From the NCBI GenBank assembly GCA_913009895.1, contig CAJVXY010000007.1, positions 22,901 to 86,900 of the forward strand: 64,000 nt of DNA, written 5' to 3'. A model generated the notes under the pieces. It did not search any database. It was not told the origin of the DNA and was given only the letters and a program-made list of their open reading frames with translations. The first letter of the stretch is position 1. Every line of letters starts with the position of its first letter. Origin of the DNA: an uncultured Acidiferrobacteraceae bacterium (GTDB lineage: Bacteria > Pseudomonadota > Gammaproteobacteria > Acidiferrobacterales > SZUA-150). The position numbers and the translations under genes were made by a program. Shown here in pieces: positions 56,564-64,000 of this stretch.

Positions 56564-58300
56564 CTAAAGCTTTTTATAACCCGGGTTTGCTCCCAGCCCT
56601 TTTAATTTTGGCGTATTGAGCTCCTTAATAGAGACAGTTTTCTGGTCCCGTAAGTACTCGGAGACCACGTCCCATATTTTTTTACCTTCTGGTTGTTCCC
56701 TGACACTGGCCCAACCGGCAACGGAATATTTTTTGTTGGCATCCAGCGGTTTGCCATTTAATTCCATATCCGAGATGCGGCTGCCAATCTTGTTATTAGG
56801 TGCGATTGAGTATTTTAACCCGCCAATCCTGACCATATCCCCACCCATTTGATAATAGGGGTCCGGATGGAACAGGTTATCGGCCACATCCTCGAGTATA
56901 ATCTTGATTGTTTCACCGCTAAGTTTGTTTAGCGTTGACTCACCATAAGTAATCGCTGTTTGATCCATGAGTCTTTCAGTTGTAATCGCATCTCCGGGCA
57001 ATAAGGATGTGCCCCAGCGGAAGCCCGGCGAGAAGGCAATTTCAGCCCCTTGGACCGCCATCATGGCGTCACAAATCATTTGATCAAATGTGCCATTGAA
57101 GTTACCGCGTCGATATAGCAGGCTGTCTGTGATTGCCAGGCTCTCTGACAGCTTTTCTTTAAATGGTGCACGGACCTTGTCGATATAAGCCGACATTTCC
57201 GGGTCTGCGGGCAACAAGTTTGAGAATACTGGTAACAGGTTGTAGCGGAAGTCCTTCATTTTGCCGTCACGGACATCAAAATCCACCACAGACAGGAATT
57301 TACCGTTCGAGCCGGAATTAATGACCACGGTTGTACCGCCGGCATTTTTAACATGGGTCGGACCAGGAATAGCATCATGGGTATGACCACCGAGAATGGC
57401 ATCTATACCGGTAACCCGACTGGCCATTTTAATATCGACGTCAGCGCCATTGTGTGAGAGCACAACCACCAGTGATGCCCCTTTGCCTCTCGCCTCATTG
57501 ACCGTTTCCTGCATGCGTTCATCACGAATACCAAAACTCCAGTCAGGAATCTTGTACCTGGGGTTGGCAATCGGCGTGTAGGGGAAGGCCTGACCAATGA
57601 TTGCAACCTGCACGCCGTTAATTTCGCGTAATGAATAAGCTTTGAAAATCGGGTCTTCAAATGTGTTATCGACAACGTTTTGAGCAAGAAACTCGATACT
57701 GCCTTTGAGCTCTTTGTTAATAATCTCAAGCACGCGTTCAGCACCATAGGTAAATTCCCAGTGACCGGTCATGATGTCAACGCCAAGTAGTTTGGTGGCA
57801 TCGACCATGTCCTGGCCATTGGTCCACAATGCTGTTGCCGAGCCTTGCCAGGTATCGCCACCATCGAGCAGGAGATTACGACCTTGTCGTGACCCCTGGA
57901 TTTGTTTGATCAGCGTTGACAGGTGGGCAAAACCACCGACTTTGCCATATTTGCGGGCTGCTTCTTCAAAATTGAGATAGGTAAAGGCATGGGCCTTGAG
58001 CGAGTCAGGTGCAATCCCGAATTCTTTGAGCAAGGCCTCGCCCACAACATGGGGGGGTTTACCAAAGGCATCACCAACGCCAATATTGATGTTGGGCTCA
58101 CGATAATAAACAGGCATGAGCTGTGCGTGACAATCAGTGAAATGGAGCAGGGAAACATTGCCAAATGTGGGTATGTCATAGATATTGTCGACACCATTGG
58201 AACTTTGCGTGCTGGATTTCTTGCTACAGCCTGTTAAATTAATGCCTGCAGCACCGGCCACAGCCAGCATTTGCAGAAATTCGCGTCGTGAAAAACTCAT
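56564..58300 (-). CDS. soxB: SoxB, thiosulfohydrolase
   Basis: Periplasmic dimanganese enzyme that releases sulfate from SoxY-bound thiosulfonate. 578 residues. Metal-site segments LLHFTDCHAQLMPVYYREPNINIG, GGDTWQGSATALWTNGQDMVDA, GVDIMTGHWEFTYG, LSHNGADVDI and GGHTHDAIPGPTHV are conserved. The N terminus SRREFLQMLAVAGAAGINLTGC is a Tat signal and also carries a lipobox-like LTGC, so a lipid anchor is possible. It is separated from soxA by a terminator and so probably has its own promoter. Confidence 0.96.
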   Translation of the reverse strand: MSFSRREFLQMLAVAGAAGINLTGCSKKSSTQSSNGVDNIYDIPTFGNVSLLHFTDCHAQLMPVYYREPNINIGVGDAFGKPPHVVGEALLKEFGIAPDSLKAHAFTYLNFEEAARKYGKVGGFAHLSTLIKQIQGSRQGRNLLLDGGDTWQGSATALWTNGQDMVDATKLLGVDIMTGHWEFTYGAERVLEIINKELKGSIEFLAQNVVDNTFEDPIFKAYSLREINGVQVAIIGQAFPYTPIANPRYKIPDWSFGIRDERMQETVNEARGKGASLVVVLSHNGADVDIKMASRVTGIDAILGGHTHDAIPGPTHVKNAGGTTVVINSGSNGKFLSVVDFDVRDGKMKDFRYNLLPVFSNLLPADPEMSAYIDKVRAPFKEKLSESLAITDSLLYRRGNFNGTFDQMICDAMMAVQGAEIAFSPGFRWGTSLLPGDAITTERLMDQTAITYGESTLNKLSGETIKIILEDVADNLFHPDPYYQMGGDMVRIGGLKYSIAPNNKIGSRISDMELNGKPLDANKKYSVAGWASVREQPEGKKIWDVVSEYLRDQKTVSIKELNTPKLKGLGANPGYKKL

Positions 58301-58463
58301 GTTATCTCCTCGGGGATTCCTGAATTGTAATTTTCTTAGTCTAGGTTTGTCTAATCTGGTGGCGCAGAAATACTACTAATATCTCGCTCCCTATCATACG
58401 ATGTTTTGTTGCCTGTTTTCATTCCAAATTGCACCTAGTGCGATATTTTTTTAAATAATCTGA

Positions 58464-58494
58464 CAAAAAAAACCCGGCTCAAATGAGCCGGGTT
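58464..58494 (-). terminator. Terminator after soxA, before soxB
   Basis: On the minus strand AACCCGGCTCATTTGAGCCGGGTT is followed by T8. It should end the soxXYZA transcript. Confidence 0.88.
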
Positions 58495-58516
58495 AGATTC
58501 TTATTCCTGGTTGTGT

Positions 58517-59350
58517 CTAGAAGCGCTGAGACGGCGCTGCCAGCGGGATACCAGTGCTCATGTAAGTCTCATACAGCTCAAGCGCGATATATGCATCACT
58601 CTGTGCCTTGAGAGGTTTGGCGCGAACCTGTTTGTTGCAACCACCATAACGACGGTGCAGGGTGCCCAGGCCGCCCCATTTGGAGCGATATACCGGGAAA
58701 CCAGCCGTATGTCCCAGGCCGGCGCTGAGGATATTACCACCCACTCTTTTGCCTGCATTGGCGACATGGCAGCTAGCGCAAGAAAAGTTCAGCTGGCCAC
58801 GACGTGCCCAGTAAAACTGTTTGCCCTTCTCGTACACTGCCAGTGCTTTTTTGTTACTGAAGTCAACGTCAGGTTTGATGCGTTTGCCTCTGGCCATGGA
58901 ACGGACATAGGCCTCGACCTGCGCCATTTTACCCTTTTTAAGGTTTTTAATGGGTTTTTTACCCTTTTTAACCAGGCAGGAATTTATATCGGCAATTAAC
59001 GTGCGAATTTCGCCACTTTTCTTGTCCCAGCGGGGGTATTTATGGGCAATACCTTTACCACCGTTTTTGAAGCAGGTGGCAAGTTTATTTTTATCCCAGA
59101 ATCTTTTACCCTTTTCGAGAGACAATTCATAAGGGGGAAAATCCATAATGGCTTCCCATTCTGCGCGACGGTCAGCAGCAACCGGCAATGCGTACATGCC
59201 GTTTTGATACTCGTCAAACTTGATGCTTGGGAACTTCTTCTTAAAATAGCTCCTGAATTCCTTCAAGTCAGACTGTGGGCTGGCTTGCGCCATGACAGTT
59301 AACCCACTGATCAAACTGAAGGCGGTCAGTGCCAGTATAATTTTTTTCAT
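58517..59350 (-). CDS. soxA: SoxA, monohaem c-type cytochrome
   Basis: Partner of SoxX in the enzyme that couples thiosulfate to SoxY. 277 residues with signal peptide (ILALTAFSLISGLTVMAQA). One haem site FSCASCHVANAG; the N-terminal haem motif found in dihaem SoxA is missing, with single cysteines (ATCFKNGG, NSCL) remaining, as in monohaem SoxA. The haem-ligand or active-site cysteine lies in HRRYGGCNKQ. Shine-Dalgarno AGGAGGAG. Last gene of soxXYZA. Confidence 0.95.
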   Translation of the reverse strand: MKKIILALTAFSLISGLTVMAQASPQSDLKEFRSYFKKKFPSIKFDEYQNGMYALPVAADRRAEWEAIMDFPPYELSLEKGKRFWDKNKLATCFKNGGKGIAHKYPRWDKKSGEIRTLIADINSCLVKKGKKPIKNLKKGKMAQVEAYVRSMARGKRIKPDVDFSNKKALAVYEKGKQFYWARRGQLNFSCASCHVANAGKRVGGNILSAGLGHTAGFPVYRSKWGGLGTLHRRYGGCNKQVRAKPLKAQSDAYIALELYETYMSTGIPLAAPSQRF

Positions 59351-59425
59351 TGATGACTCCTCCTGTGTTTGCCACCTTTTCCCCGATTAGCAATCAGGGT
59401 AAGGGGCATTATTCTGTTTTTAGGA

Positions 59426-59737
59426 TTAAACGGTTGTTTGTGCTTTGCCGCTCTCACCTTTGTTATCGCTCCAGGTGATTTTCACGCTTGCACCTTTTTT
59501 GACGCCAGCGACCCGAATGCCAACCAGCGGGTTTTTGGAGACTGCGGGGCCAAGATTCGCGTCTGCGACCTCTTTGCCATCAATTTTGAAGACCATTTTC
59601 TGGATGTAATGGGCTGGAATCTTTTTCTTGGTCTTCTTGTTTTTACGCTGGCCGGTTTCCATTGGATGGTTAACCAGCACCAGAATTTCGGTCGCACCGC
59701 CTTTTTTACGGGTTTTGATTTTGGTTAGTCTTGCCAT
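59426..59737 (-). CDS. soxZ: SoxZ, sulfur-carrier complex subunit
   Basis: Forms the SoxYZ carrier. 103 residues, no signal peptide; it is exported with SoxY by hitchhiking in other species. KIKTRKKGGATEILVLVNHPMETGQRKNKKTKKKIPAHYIQKMVFKIDGKEVADANLGPAVSKNPLVGIRV is typical. Between soxY and soxA. Confidence 0.95.
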   Translation of the reverse strand: MARLTKIKTRKKGGATEILVLVNHPMETGQRKNKKTKKKIPAHYIQKMVFKIDGKEVADANLGPAVSKNPLVGIRVAGVKKGASVKITWSDNKGESGKAQTTV

Positions 59738-59779
59738 TGTTTATTCCTCTATAAATTCTGTTCTATGATGAAAAACTGC

Positions 59780-60253
59780 TTAACCGCCGCAGCCGCCAAC
59801 AGTGACTTTGATTGTTTTCTTGGCAACATGAAGCTTACCGCCGGATTTGACAATCACGTGGATAGCTGAAGTTTTACCCATTTTGATGCGGGCGCTATAA
59901 AAAGCCGTGGCGCCTGTCAAATCGATCGATGTTGCAAGGGGAGATGGGTTTTTTTCAACAAAAACACCAATTGCTTCAACGTTTGACATGGTGGTTGATA
60001 CTGTTAACGGGACTACTGCACCATTTTCAGCCTGGATGGGCGCCTTGATTTTAATGGCCTTGCTCGCAGTTACTTTGCTGCTGCCAAAAAGGTTTTTTAT
60101 GCTTTTGTCCAGCTTTTTGGACTTAAATGCACTTTTTGGCCAGGCAGCCGCCATGACTTCTGTGGGTCGAAGCAGACCGCTTGTTGCTGCTACGGCAGCG
60201 AAACCGCTGGCCACAGTGCCTTTGAGAAATGTTCTACGTCTTATGGTATTCAC
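59780..60253 (-). CDS. soxY: SoxY, sulfur-carrier protein
   Basis: Carries the sulfur substrate on a C-terminal cysteine. The end KVTVGGCGG is the diagnostic swinging arm. I choose the GTG at 60253, behind GAGGAGAAC, over the track start at 60304; this gives 157 residues and places a Tat motif (RRRTFLKG) at the N terminus. Next gene after soxX. Confidence 0.95.
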   Translation of the reverse strand: MNTIRRRTFLKGTVASGFAAVAATSGLLRPTEVMAAAWPKSAFKSKKLDKSIKNLFGSSKVTASKAIKIKAPIQAENGAVVPLTVSTTMSNVEAIGVFVEKNPSPLATSIDLTGATAFYSARIKMGKTSAIHVIVKSGGKLHVAKKTIKVTVGGCGG

Positions 60254-60337
60254 AACTGTTCTCCTCAAAATCGGATGAGTAATAAAAAAATAAGTTTTTA
60301 GCAATCAGTCTCTTACAAGATTAAATGCCGTAAAAAA

Positions 60338-60751
60338 CTAGAGTGTGTATAAAAATTCGACAATGTTATCGATTTCTTCACCAGACAAAATCTTGTGTCT
60401 GCCAAAAGGCGGCATCATAGAATTTTTGTTGGCTACTGTTGCGTCGTAAATTTGAGTTCTTAGTTTTGCTTTATCAGGAAAGCGCTGTTTTATGGCAACA
60501 AGCGGTGGTGCAATATTACCAGCCTGGAGACGTGTTTTTTCCAGTCCCTTAAACGTGTGGCACGCCGCACAATTACCTTTTTTACGATCTGTTGCTACGC
60601 AACCACCTTTAACAGCGGCATCAGTGGCTGATTTGCAGACTTTCTTGCTTGGCAACTCGCCACCCGCAAAGGTAACTGTAGGAAAAAAAGTGCTGCCAAG
60701 GATGATAGCGAGGGCGCTTGCCCCTGCAATTATTTGAGCGGTATACCGCAT
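60338..60751 (-). CDS. soxX: SoxX, monohaem c-type cytochrome
   Basis: Electron-accepting partner of SoxA. 137 residues with signal (IIAGASALAIILGSTFFPTVTFA). Haem site NCAACHTFKG, distal methionine in NKNSMMPPFGRHKILSGEEIDNIVEFLYTL. First gene of the sox operon, with Shine-Dalgarno AGGAGGAG and a perfect inverted repeat about 40 bases upstream of the start. Confidence 0.95.
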   Translation of the reverse strand: MRYTAQIIAGASALAIILGSTFFPTVTFAGGELPSKKVCKSATDAAVKGGCVATDRKKGNCAACHTFKGLEKTRLQAGNIAPPLVAIKQRFPDKAKLRTQIYDATVANKNSMMPPFGRHKILSGEEIDNIVEFLYTL

Positions 60752-60793
60752 TTCTCCTCCTAAACTATATACTAGTAAGTCTTTTTATAGGGT

Positions 60794-60812
60794 AATCCGT
60801 TTAACACGGATT
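60794..60812. promoter_or_regulatory. Possible operator: perfect inverted repeat upstream of soxX
   Basis: AATCCGT-TTAAC-ACGGATT, seven-base arms and a five-base spacer, 43 bases before the soxX start. No T run follows on the minus strand, so it is not a terminator for soxX. Confidence 0.4.
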
Positions 60813-60967
60813 TTGTTTCTGGCAGCTCCCACCGTTGCAAGAACAAGTGAGGGCAGACAGGTCGGCTAGCATACATGACTCAGCCGTCAGGGCAAACCCT
60901 GAGTGGCAGGATCTAGTGACATTCCTCATGTAAGTGGGGTGGATGCACCAAAAAGAGCTTGGTGAGA

Positions 60968-62455
60968 CTAGTGGGATTTATTGGCTTCTTTTGTGTTCCC
61001 CGGACCGTGGATTTCCAGGATACGGGCCTCAAGTCCTGCCTTTAAGTACTTGTTATCACCAGCAAATTTAATGGCAAGCTGTAACTGTTTGATCGCCTTA
61101 AAGGGCGAGCCTCTTAGATAGTGATACTCGGCAAGGGCCTGATGACTGGCTAACTTGTCACCAATGCTGCCTGCTGCCTGGGACAACATTTTGTATAAAG
61201 CCGGGTCGGTGGGACGCTGCTTAATGGTAGTTTTCAGGATTTTAATGGCTTTTTTTGGTTTTTCTGCCTTGACCAGGGTATTAATGTAACTATTTTGCAA
61301 GGCCGTGTTCGTGGGCGCTTTTTTATAAGCGGACCGGATTAATTTTATTGCTAATTTTGGTTTTCCAGCCTGTAACTCGTTTTCGGCCTCTATGATTTGA
61401 TAGTTAATTTGCCCTGGTTTACGGGCACGAAGTTGATTGATAACGGTTCGTGCCCTGCCGTACTGCCGGTCACGAGTCAGGGCGATGGCAAAACCATATT
61501 CCTCGGCATTTCTATTGGAATAACGTTTCTGTTTCAGGTTACTGTCAAATCTTGCCACAGCCGTGCGCGGTGACTCTTCGCTTTGGGCACGAATTTTTGC
61601 CCGGATATGATGAAAAGCGCTGCTAGGGGGTGATTTTTGGGTATTGTATCTATCGGCACGGTCTTGTGTTTCGGCAATTCGCCGGATTGTAAGTGGATGG
61701 GTGCGCAGGAATTCAGGTAAATTTGTGTCATACAAGCGACTCCAGTTCATCATTTTTTTGAAAAAACGGGGCATGGCCTGGGCGTCGTAGCCTGCTTTTA
61801 CCAGCAGATCTATGCCTAGCCGATCCGCTTCTTCTTCAAAGGCCCGGGTGAAGTTAATTTGATTTTGCGCGCTGCCTGCAGTCGACAGGGCAATGGCAGC
61901 TGTTCCAGCCTGGGTTTCGCCGGCCTGGAACAATAGTAATGCCGCGAGTATCCCGAGCATGGTGGCACTTACTCCTTTTTCCTGGGCCACCATCATGCGC
62001 GGAATATGACGCTGGTTGATATGGGCGACTTCATGGGCCAGTACCGATGCCAGCTCGTCCTCAGATTCAGTTGTCAGAATCAGTCCGGTATTCACCACAA
62101 TGAAACCCCCCGGCACTGCAAAGGCATTTAGTGCTGGATTATCAACAATGTAGAAAGAAAAAGGGTGCCGGATACGGTCGCTTTGCGCGACAATTCGGTT
62201 ACCAATCCCCCTGATATACTGAATTAGCTCAGGGTCCTGACTAAATTTTAACTGGTGTATTGCCTGGCGCATGAAATTTTGACCAAGTGCCAGTTCTTGC
62301 GCCGGTGAAATTAAGGCGCCAGAGGAATCTCCCAGGTCAGGTAGTGCGGTTTCTTCATGGGCATATAACTTTGCGTTGCCGGAAATAAACACAAGCACGG
62401 CCAGAAACAGGAAAATCAGGCCCATTTTTGAGTTGTATGCTATTGGTTTATGCAT
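60968..62455 (-). CDS. M48 family zinc metalloprotease with TPR tail, BepA type
   Basis: Periplasmic protease and chaperone for outer-membrane assembly in relatives. The catalytic HExxH is in VLAHEVAHINQRH, with the third ligand in FEEEADRLGIDLL. The C-terminal part is alpha-helical with TPR-like repeats (QNSYINTLVKAEKPKKAIKILKTTIKQRPTDPALYKML). The ATG at 62455 gives 495 residues with signal LIFLFLAVLVFISGNAKLYAHE; the track start at 62482 is possible. Divergent from tusA. Confidence 0.9.
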   Translation of the reverse strand: MHKPIAYNSKMGLIFLFLAVLVFISGNAKLYAHEETALPDLGDSSGALISPAQELALGQNFMRQAIHQLKFSQDPELIQYIRGIGNRIVAQSDRIRHPFSFYIVDNPALNAFAVPGGFIVVNTGLILTTESEDELASVLAHEVAHINQRHIPRMMVAQEKGVSATMLGILAALLLFQAGETQAGTAAIALSTAGSAQNQINFTRAFEEEADRLGIDLLVKAGYDAQAMPRFFKKMMNWSRLYDTNLPEFLRTHPLTIRRIAETQDRADRYNTQKSPPSSAFHHIRAKIRAQSEESPRTAVARFDSNLKQKRYSNRNAEEYGFAIALTRDRQYGRARTVINQLRARKPGQINYQIIEAENELQAGKPKLAIKLIRSAYKKAPTNTALQNSYINTLVKAEKPKKAIKILKTTIKQRPTDPALYKMLSQAAGSIGDKLASHQALAEYHYLRGSPFKAIKQLQLAIKFAGDNKYLKAGLEARILEIHGPGNTKEANKSH

Positions 62456-62649
62456 CGAAAATATTTTGAGAAAACACGTCATTAGGGTACTAGATTGCGG
62501 TTTATTTTCTTGTATTTCAAGATGTTATTTCGAAGCTCGATTCTTGTAAAAAATGGGGGTATGCTGCGACCATCCGAATCTTATAATATTATTATTTTAT
62601 TATGTATGTCGGCAGAAAGTGGTAACAAGAAATTCCCCGAGGAGAAATA

Positions 62650-62883
62650 ATGTCCAATTTTGATCAAGAGCTCGACGCGCGTGGGCTCAATTGCCCGCTA
62701 CCGATACTAAGAGCCAAAAAGGCCTTAAACGATCTCACCGGTGGCCAGGTACTGCGGATTATTGCCACGGATCCGGGCTCAGTGAAAGATTTCCAGGCCT
62801 TTGCCAAACAAACCGGCAATGAGTTACTGGAGTCAGGTGAAACAGACGGCGAATTTACATTTTTAATCAAAAAAGCGGGCTAA
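62650..62883 (+). CDS. tusA: TusA family sulfur carrier
   Basis: Cytoplasmic persulfide carrier, 77 residues. The motif NCPLPILRAKKAL contains the active cysteine of the CPxP signature. In sulfur oxidisers TusA passes sulfur between rhodanese, DsrE-type proteins and the Hdr-like or Dsr pathway; none of the latter two is in this window. Shine-Dalgarno GAGGAG. Confidence 0.96.
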   Translation: MSNFDQELDARGLNCPLPILRAKKALNDLTGGQVLRIIATDPGSVKDFQAFAKQTGNELLESGETDGEFTFLIKKAG

Positions 62884-62904
62884 TTTGTTAGCTCGCTTTT
62901 TTTT
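62869..62904 (+). terminator. Terminator overlapping the end of tusA
   Basis: AAAAAAGCGGGCTAA pairs with TTAGCTCGCTTTTTT (one mismatch), with extra T. Its left arm includes the tusA stop codon. It suggests tusA and the next gene are not always co-transcribed. Confidence 0.8.
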
Positions 62905-62956
62905 GTCCCGGGTTTATTAAATAGCAACTTGCACAGTAAGGTATCAGGAGAGAAAT

Positions 62957-63436
62957 ATGGCAGATAAAAAAATGGCTTTAATCGCAACCAAGGGCACGCT
63001 GGATTGGGCCTATCCCCCGTTTATCCTGGCTTCCACAGCCGCTGCATTGGGTTATGACGTCGAGATCTTTTTCACTTTTTACGGTCTCCAGCTTTTGAAA
63101 AAAAACCTGAATCTCAAGGTTAGCCCCCTGGGTAATCCTGGTATGCCCATGCCCATGGCTATGGACAAGTGGTTTCCGGTATTAGGGACGGCACTGCCTG
63201 GTATGGAAAGTGTCATGACCATGATGATGAAGCAAAAAATGAAATCAAAAGGTGTTGCCAGTGTTGAAGAGTTGCGCAGCCTGAGTCTTGAAGCCGGGGT
63301 TAGAATGATTGGCTGTCAAATGACGGTTGACCTGTTTGATTTCAAACCAAACGATTTTATTGACGGTGTAACATTTGGCGGGGCCTCGACGTTTATGGGT
63401 TTTGCCGGCGATTCGGACGTATCACTGTTTGTCTAA
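62957..63436 (+). CDS. DsrE2-type (DsrE/F-like) sulfur-carrier protein
   Basis: 159 residues. KKMALIATKGTLDWAYPPFILASTAAALGYDVEIFFTFYGLQLLKK is a DsrE/F-like fold start; the cysteine segment VRMIGCQMTVDLF matches the DsrE2 subgroup, which exchanges sulfur with TusA. A Met/Lys-rich central region (PMPMAMDKWFP, VMTMMMKQKMKSKG) is typical. Located directly after tusA, its usual neighbour in sulfur oxidisers. Confidence 0.9.
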   Translation: MADKKMALIATKGTLDWAYPPFILASTAAALGYDVEIFFTFYGLQLLKKNLNLKVSPLGNPGMPMPMAMDKWFPVLGTALPGMESVMTMMMKQKMKSKGVASVEELRSLSLEAGVRMIGCQMTVDLFDFKPNDFIDGVTFGGASTFMGFAGDSDVSLFV

Positions 63437-63471
63437 TTACCGAGTCGAGACATGTTAAACATCAAGAAACT

Positions 63472-63502
63472 AAAAAAGGGACAGCAAATGTCCCTTTTTT
63501 AT
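63472..63502 (+). terminator. Terminator after the DsrE2-type gene
   Basis: AAAAAAGGGACA and TGTCCCTTTTTT form a perfect stem around GCAAA. Confidence 0.9.
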
Positions 63503-63574
63503 TGGTTAAATTTTAAAAATCTTGACCAAATTTTCAAAAAAATACGTTAATAACATTTTTTGATATTGTATATT

Positions 63575-63588
63575 GTGATTAATATCAA
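63575..63588 (+). promoter_or_regulatory. Possible FNR/ANR-type box upstream of the FadL-type gene
   Basis: GTGAT-TAAT-ATCAA differs at one of ten positions from TTGAT-N4-ATCAA. The larger symmetrical pattern TTGATATT ... AATATCAA overlaps it. Distance to the gene start is about 260 bases, so the link is weak. Confidence 0.25.
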
Positions 63589-63845
63589 GAAAACTTTTTA
63601 TTAAAGTTAAGTAACAATAAGCACAGATACATCAAAACACAGGAGGTAAGCTTTCGTAAGAAATTGTTAACTATCACTGATATCACATACTAAATAAAAT
63701 AAATAAAATGTATCGGTTTGTTGTTTTTTCGCACGGGCTTCTATAAGAAATTGATATAGAAATTCGCGAATACGAATTACCAAACAATTGCAGACAGTTT
63801 AAGTCAAAAAACATTAATTGTGATCGGACTTCTGAGGAGGAGAAA

Positions 63846-64000
63846 ATGCCAAATAAGCAAGATATGCCAAATATATTTAGTCCAAAAAGTTTCAGACTGG
63901 CTAAACCAGTATTGAAATCCGTACTGGTGCTAACGACGGCCAGCCTGATGATTATCCCGCAAATCAGCTCGGCCACCAACGGTATGAATATGGAAGGTTA
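63846..64000 (+). CDS. Start of a probable FadL/OmpP1-type outer-membrane protein (cut by window end)
   Basis: 51 residues visible. Signal KPVLKSVLVLTTASLMIIPQISSA is followed by TNGMNMEG, the typical mature start of FadL/TodX-type hydrophobic-compound channels (assignment from memory of that pattern). Strong Shine-Dalgarno GAGGAGGAG. Proximity to tusA and dsrE2 may point to transport of a hydrophobic sulfur compound, which is speculation. Confidence 0.6.
   Translation, partial: MPNKQDMPNIFSPKSFRLAKPVLKSVLVLTTASLMIIPQISSATNGMNMEG

Larger units (their letters stand above)
63437..63845. other. 409-base AT-rich intergenic region before the FadL-type gene
   Basis: Holds a terminator (next entry), a possible FNR-type site at 63575-63588 and the GAGGAGG Shine-Dalgarno at 63834. 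No gene found; the 98-codon minus-strand frame of the track overlaps the FadL start and looks spurious. Confidence 0.5.

Noticed and set aside
63683-63979. 98-codon minus-strand ORF at the window end
   Set aside because: Overlaps the strong Shine-Dalgarno and signal peptide of the FadL-type gene; low-quality composition.

Overview
The window reads as one chromosomal segment of a Gammaproteobacterium that oxidises reduced sulfur and probably fixes CO2. The evidence is the complete, collinear S10-spc-alpha ribosomal protein block, the ruvCAB / tol-pal / queE-queC synteny and an Aas-like acyltransferase, together with soxXYZA, soxB, tusA, a dsrE2-like gene, a YeeE/YedE transporter and a proteobacterial-type phosphoribulokinase gene. 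Base composition is moderate and looks even by eye. The closest genus cannot be named from sequence alone; an uncultured sulfur-oxidising lineage near Chromatiales is my guess.

Layout. 1-14.5 kb: 3' end of tuf followed by 29 uninterrupted plus-strand genes (rpsJ to rplQ, including secY, rpmJ and rpoA), closed by a terminator. 14.7-22.6 kb: sodium:solute symporter, OmpA-type lipoprotein, uvrA (minus strand) divergent from a YajR-like MFS transporter, then ssb followed by a structured hairpin-rich intergenic region. 22.7-26.1 kb: an accessory-looking cluster of two DUF5666-type lipoproteins around a DUF6502-type protein. 26.1-29.4 kb: HinT, the FetAB-type ABC transporter, an unknown secreted protein and an HU-family protein. 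29.9-36.2 kb: an Aas-like acyltransferase with an apparently dead adenylation half, an exported amidohydrolase, FmdB, DUF502 and aspS. 36.4-38.0 kb: a beta-propeller-like lipoprotein gene made of near-identical 144-bp repeats and bracketed by 27-bp direct repeats. 38.3-49.3 kb: nadA, yebC, ruvCAB, ybgC-tolQRAB-pal-cpoB, queE-queC. 49.4-56.5 kb: YeeE/YedE transporter, tRNA-Lys with a nested MITE-like element downstream, lpxD, an outer-membrane barrel, an HD-GYP protein, phosphoribulokinase and an unknown secreted protein. 56.5-64 kb: soxB, soxA, soxZ, soxY, soxX (all minus strand), an M48 protease, tusA, a dsrE2-like gene and the start of a FadL-type outer membrane protein.

How it fits together. 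SoxXA, SoxYZ and SoxB form the core periplasmic thiosulfate-oxidising system without soxCD in view, which in other bacteria goes with deposition or rerouting of sulfane sulfur. TusA and the DsrE2-like protein are cytoplasmic/membrane sulfur carriers, YeeE/YedE can import thiosulfate-type sulfur, and phosphoribulokinase links the energy gained to the Calvin cycle. The most interesting non-routine signals are the GGA-loop hairpin elements near ssb and aspS, the direct-repeat-flanked propeller gene, the nested inverted-repeat element beside tRNA-Lys, the degenerate Aas-like protein, the four-cysteine (zinc-type) ribosomal protein S4, and the DUF5666/DUF6502 cluster.
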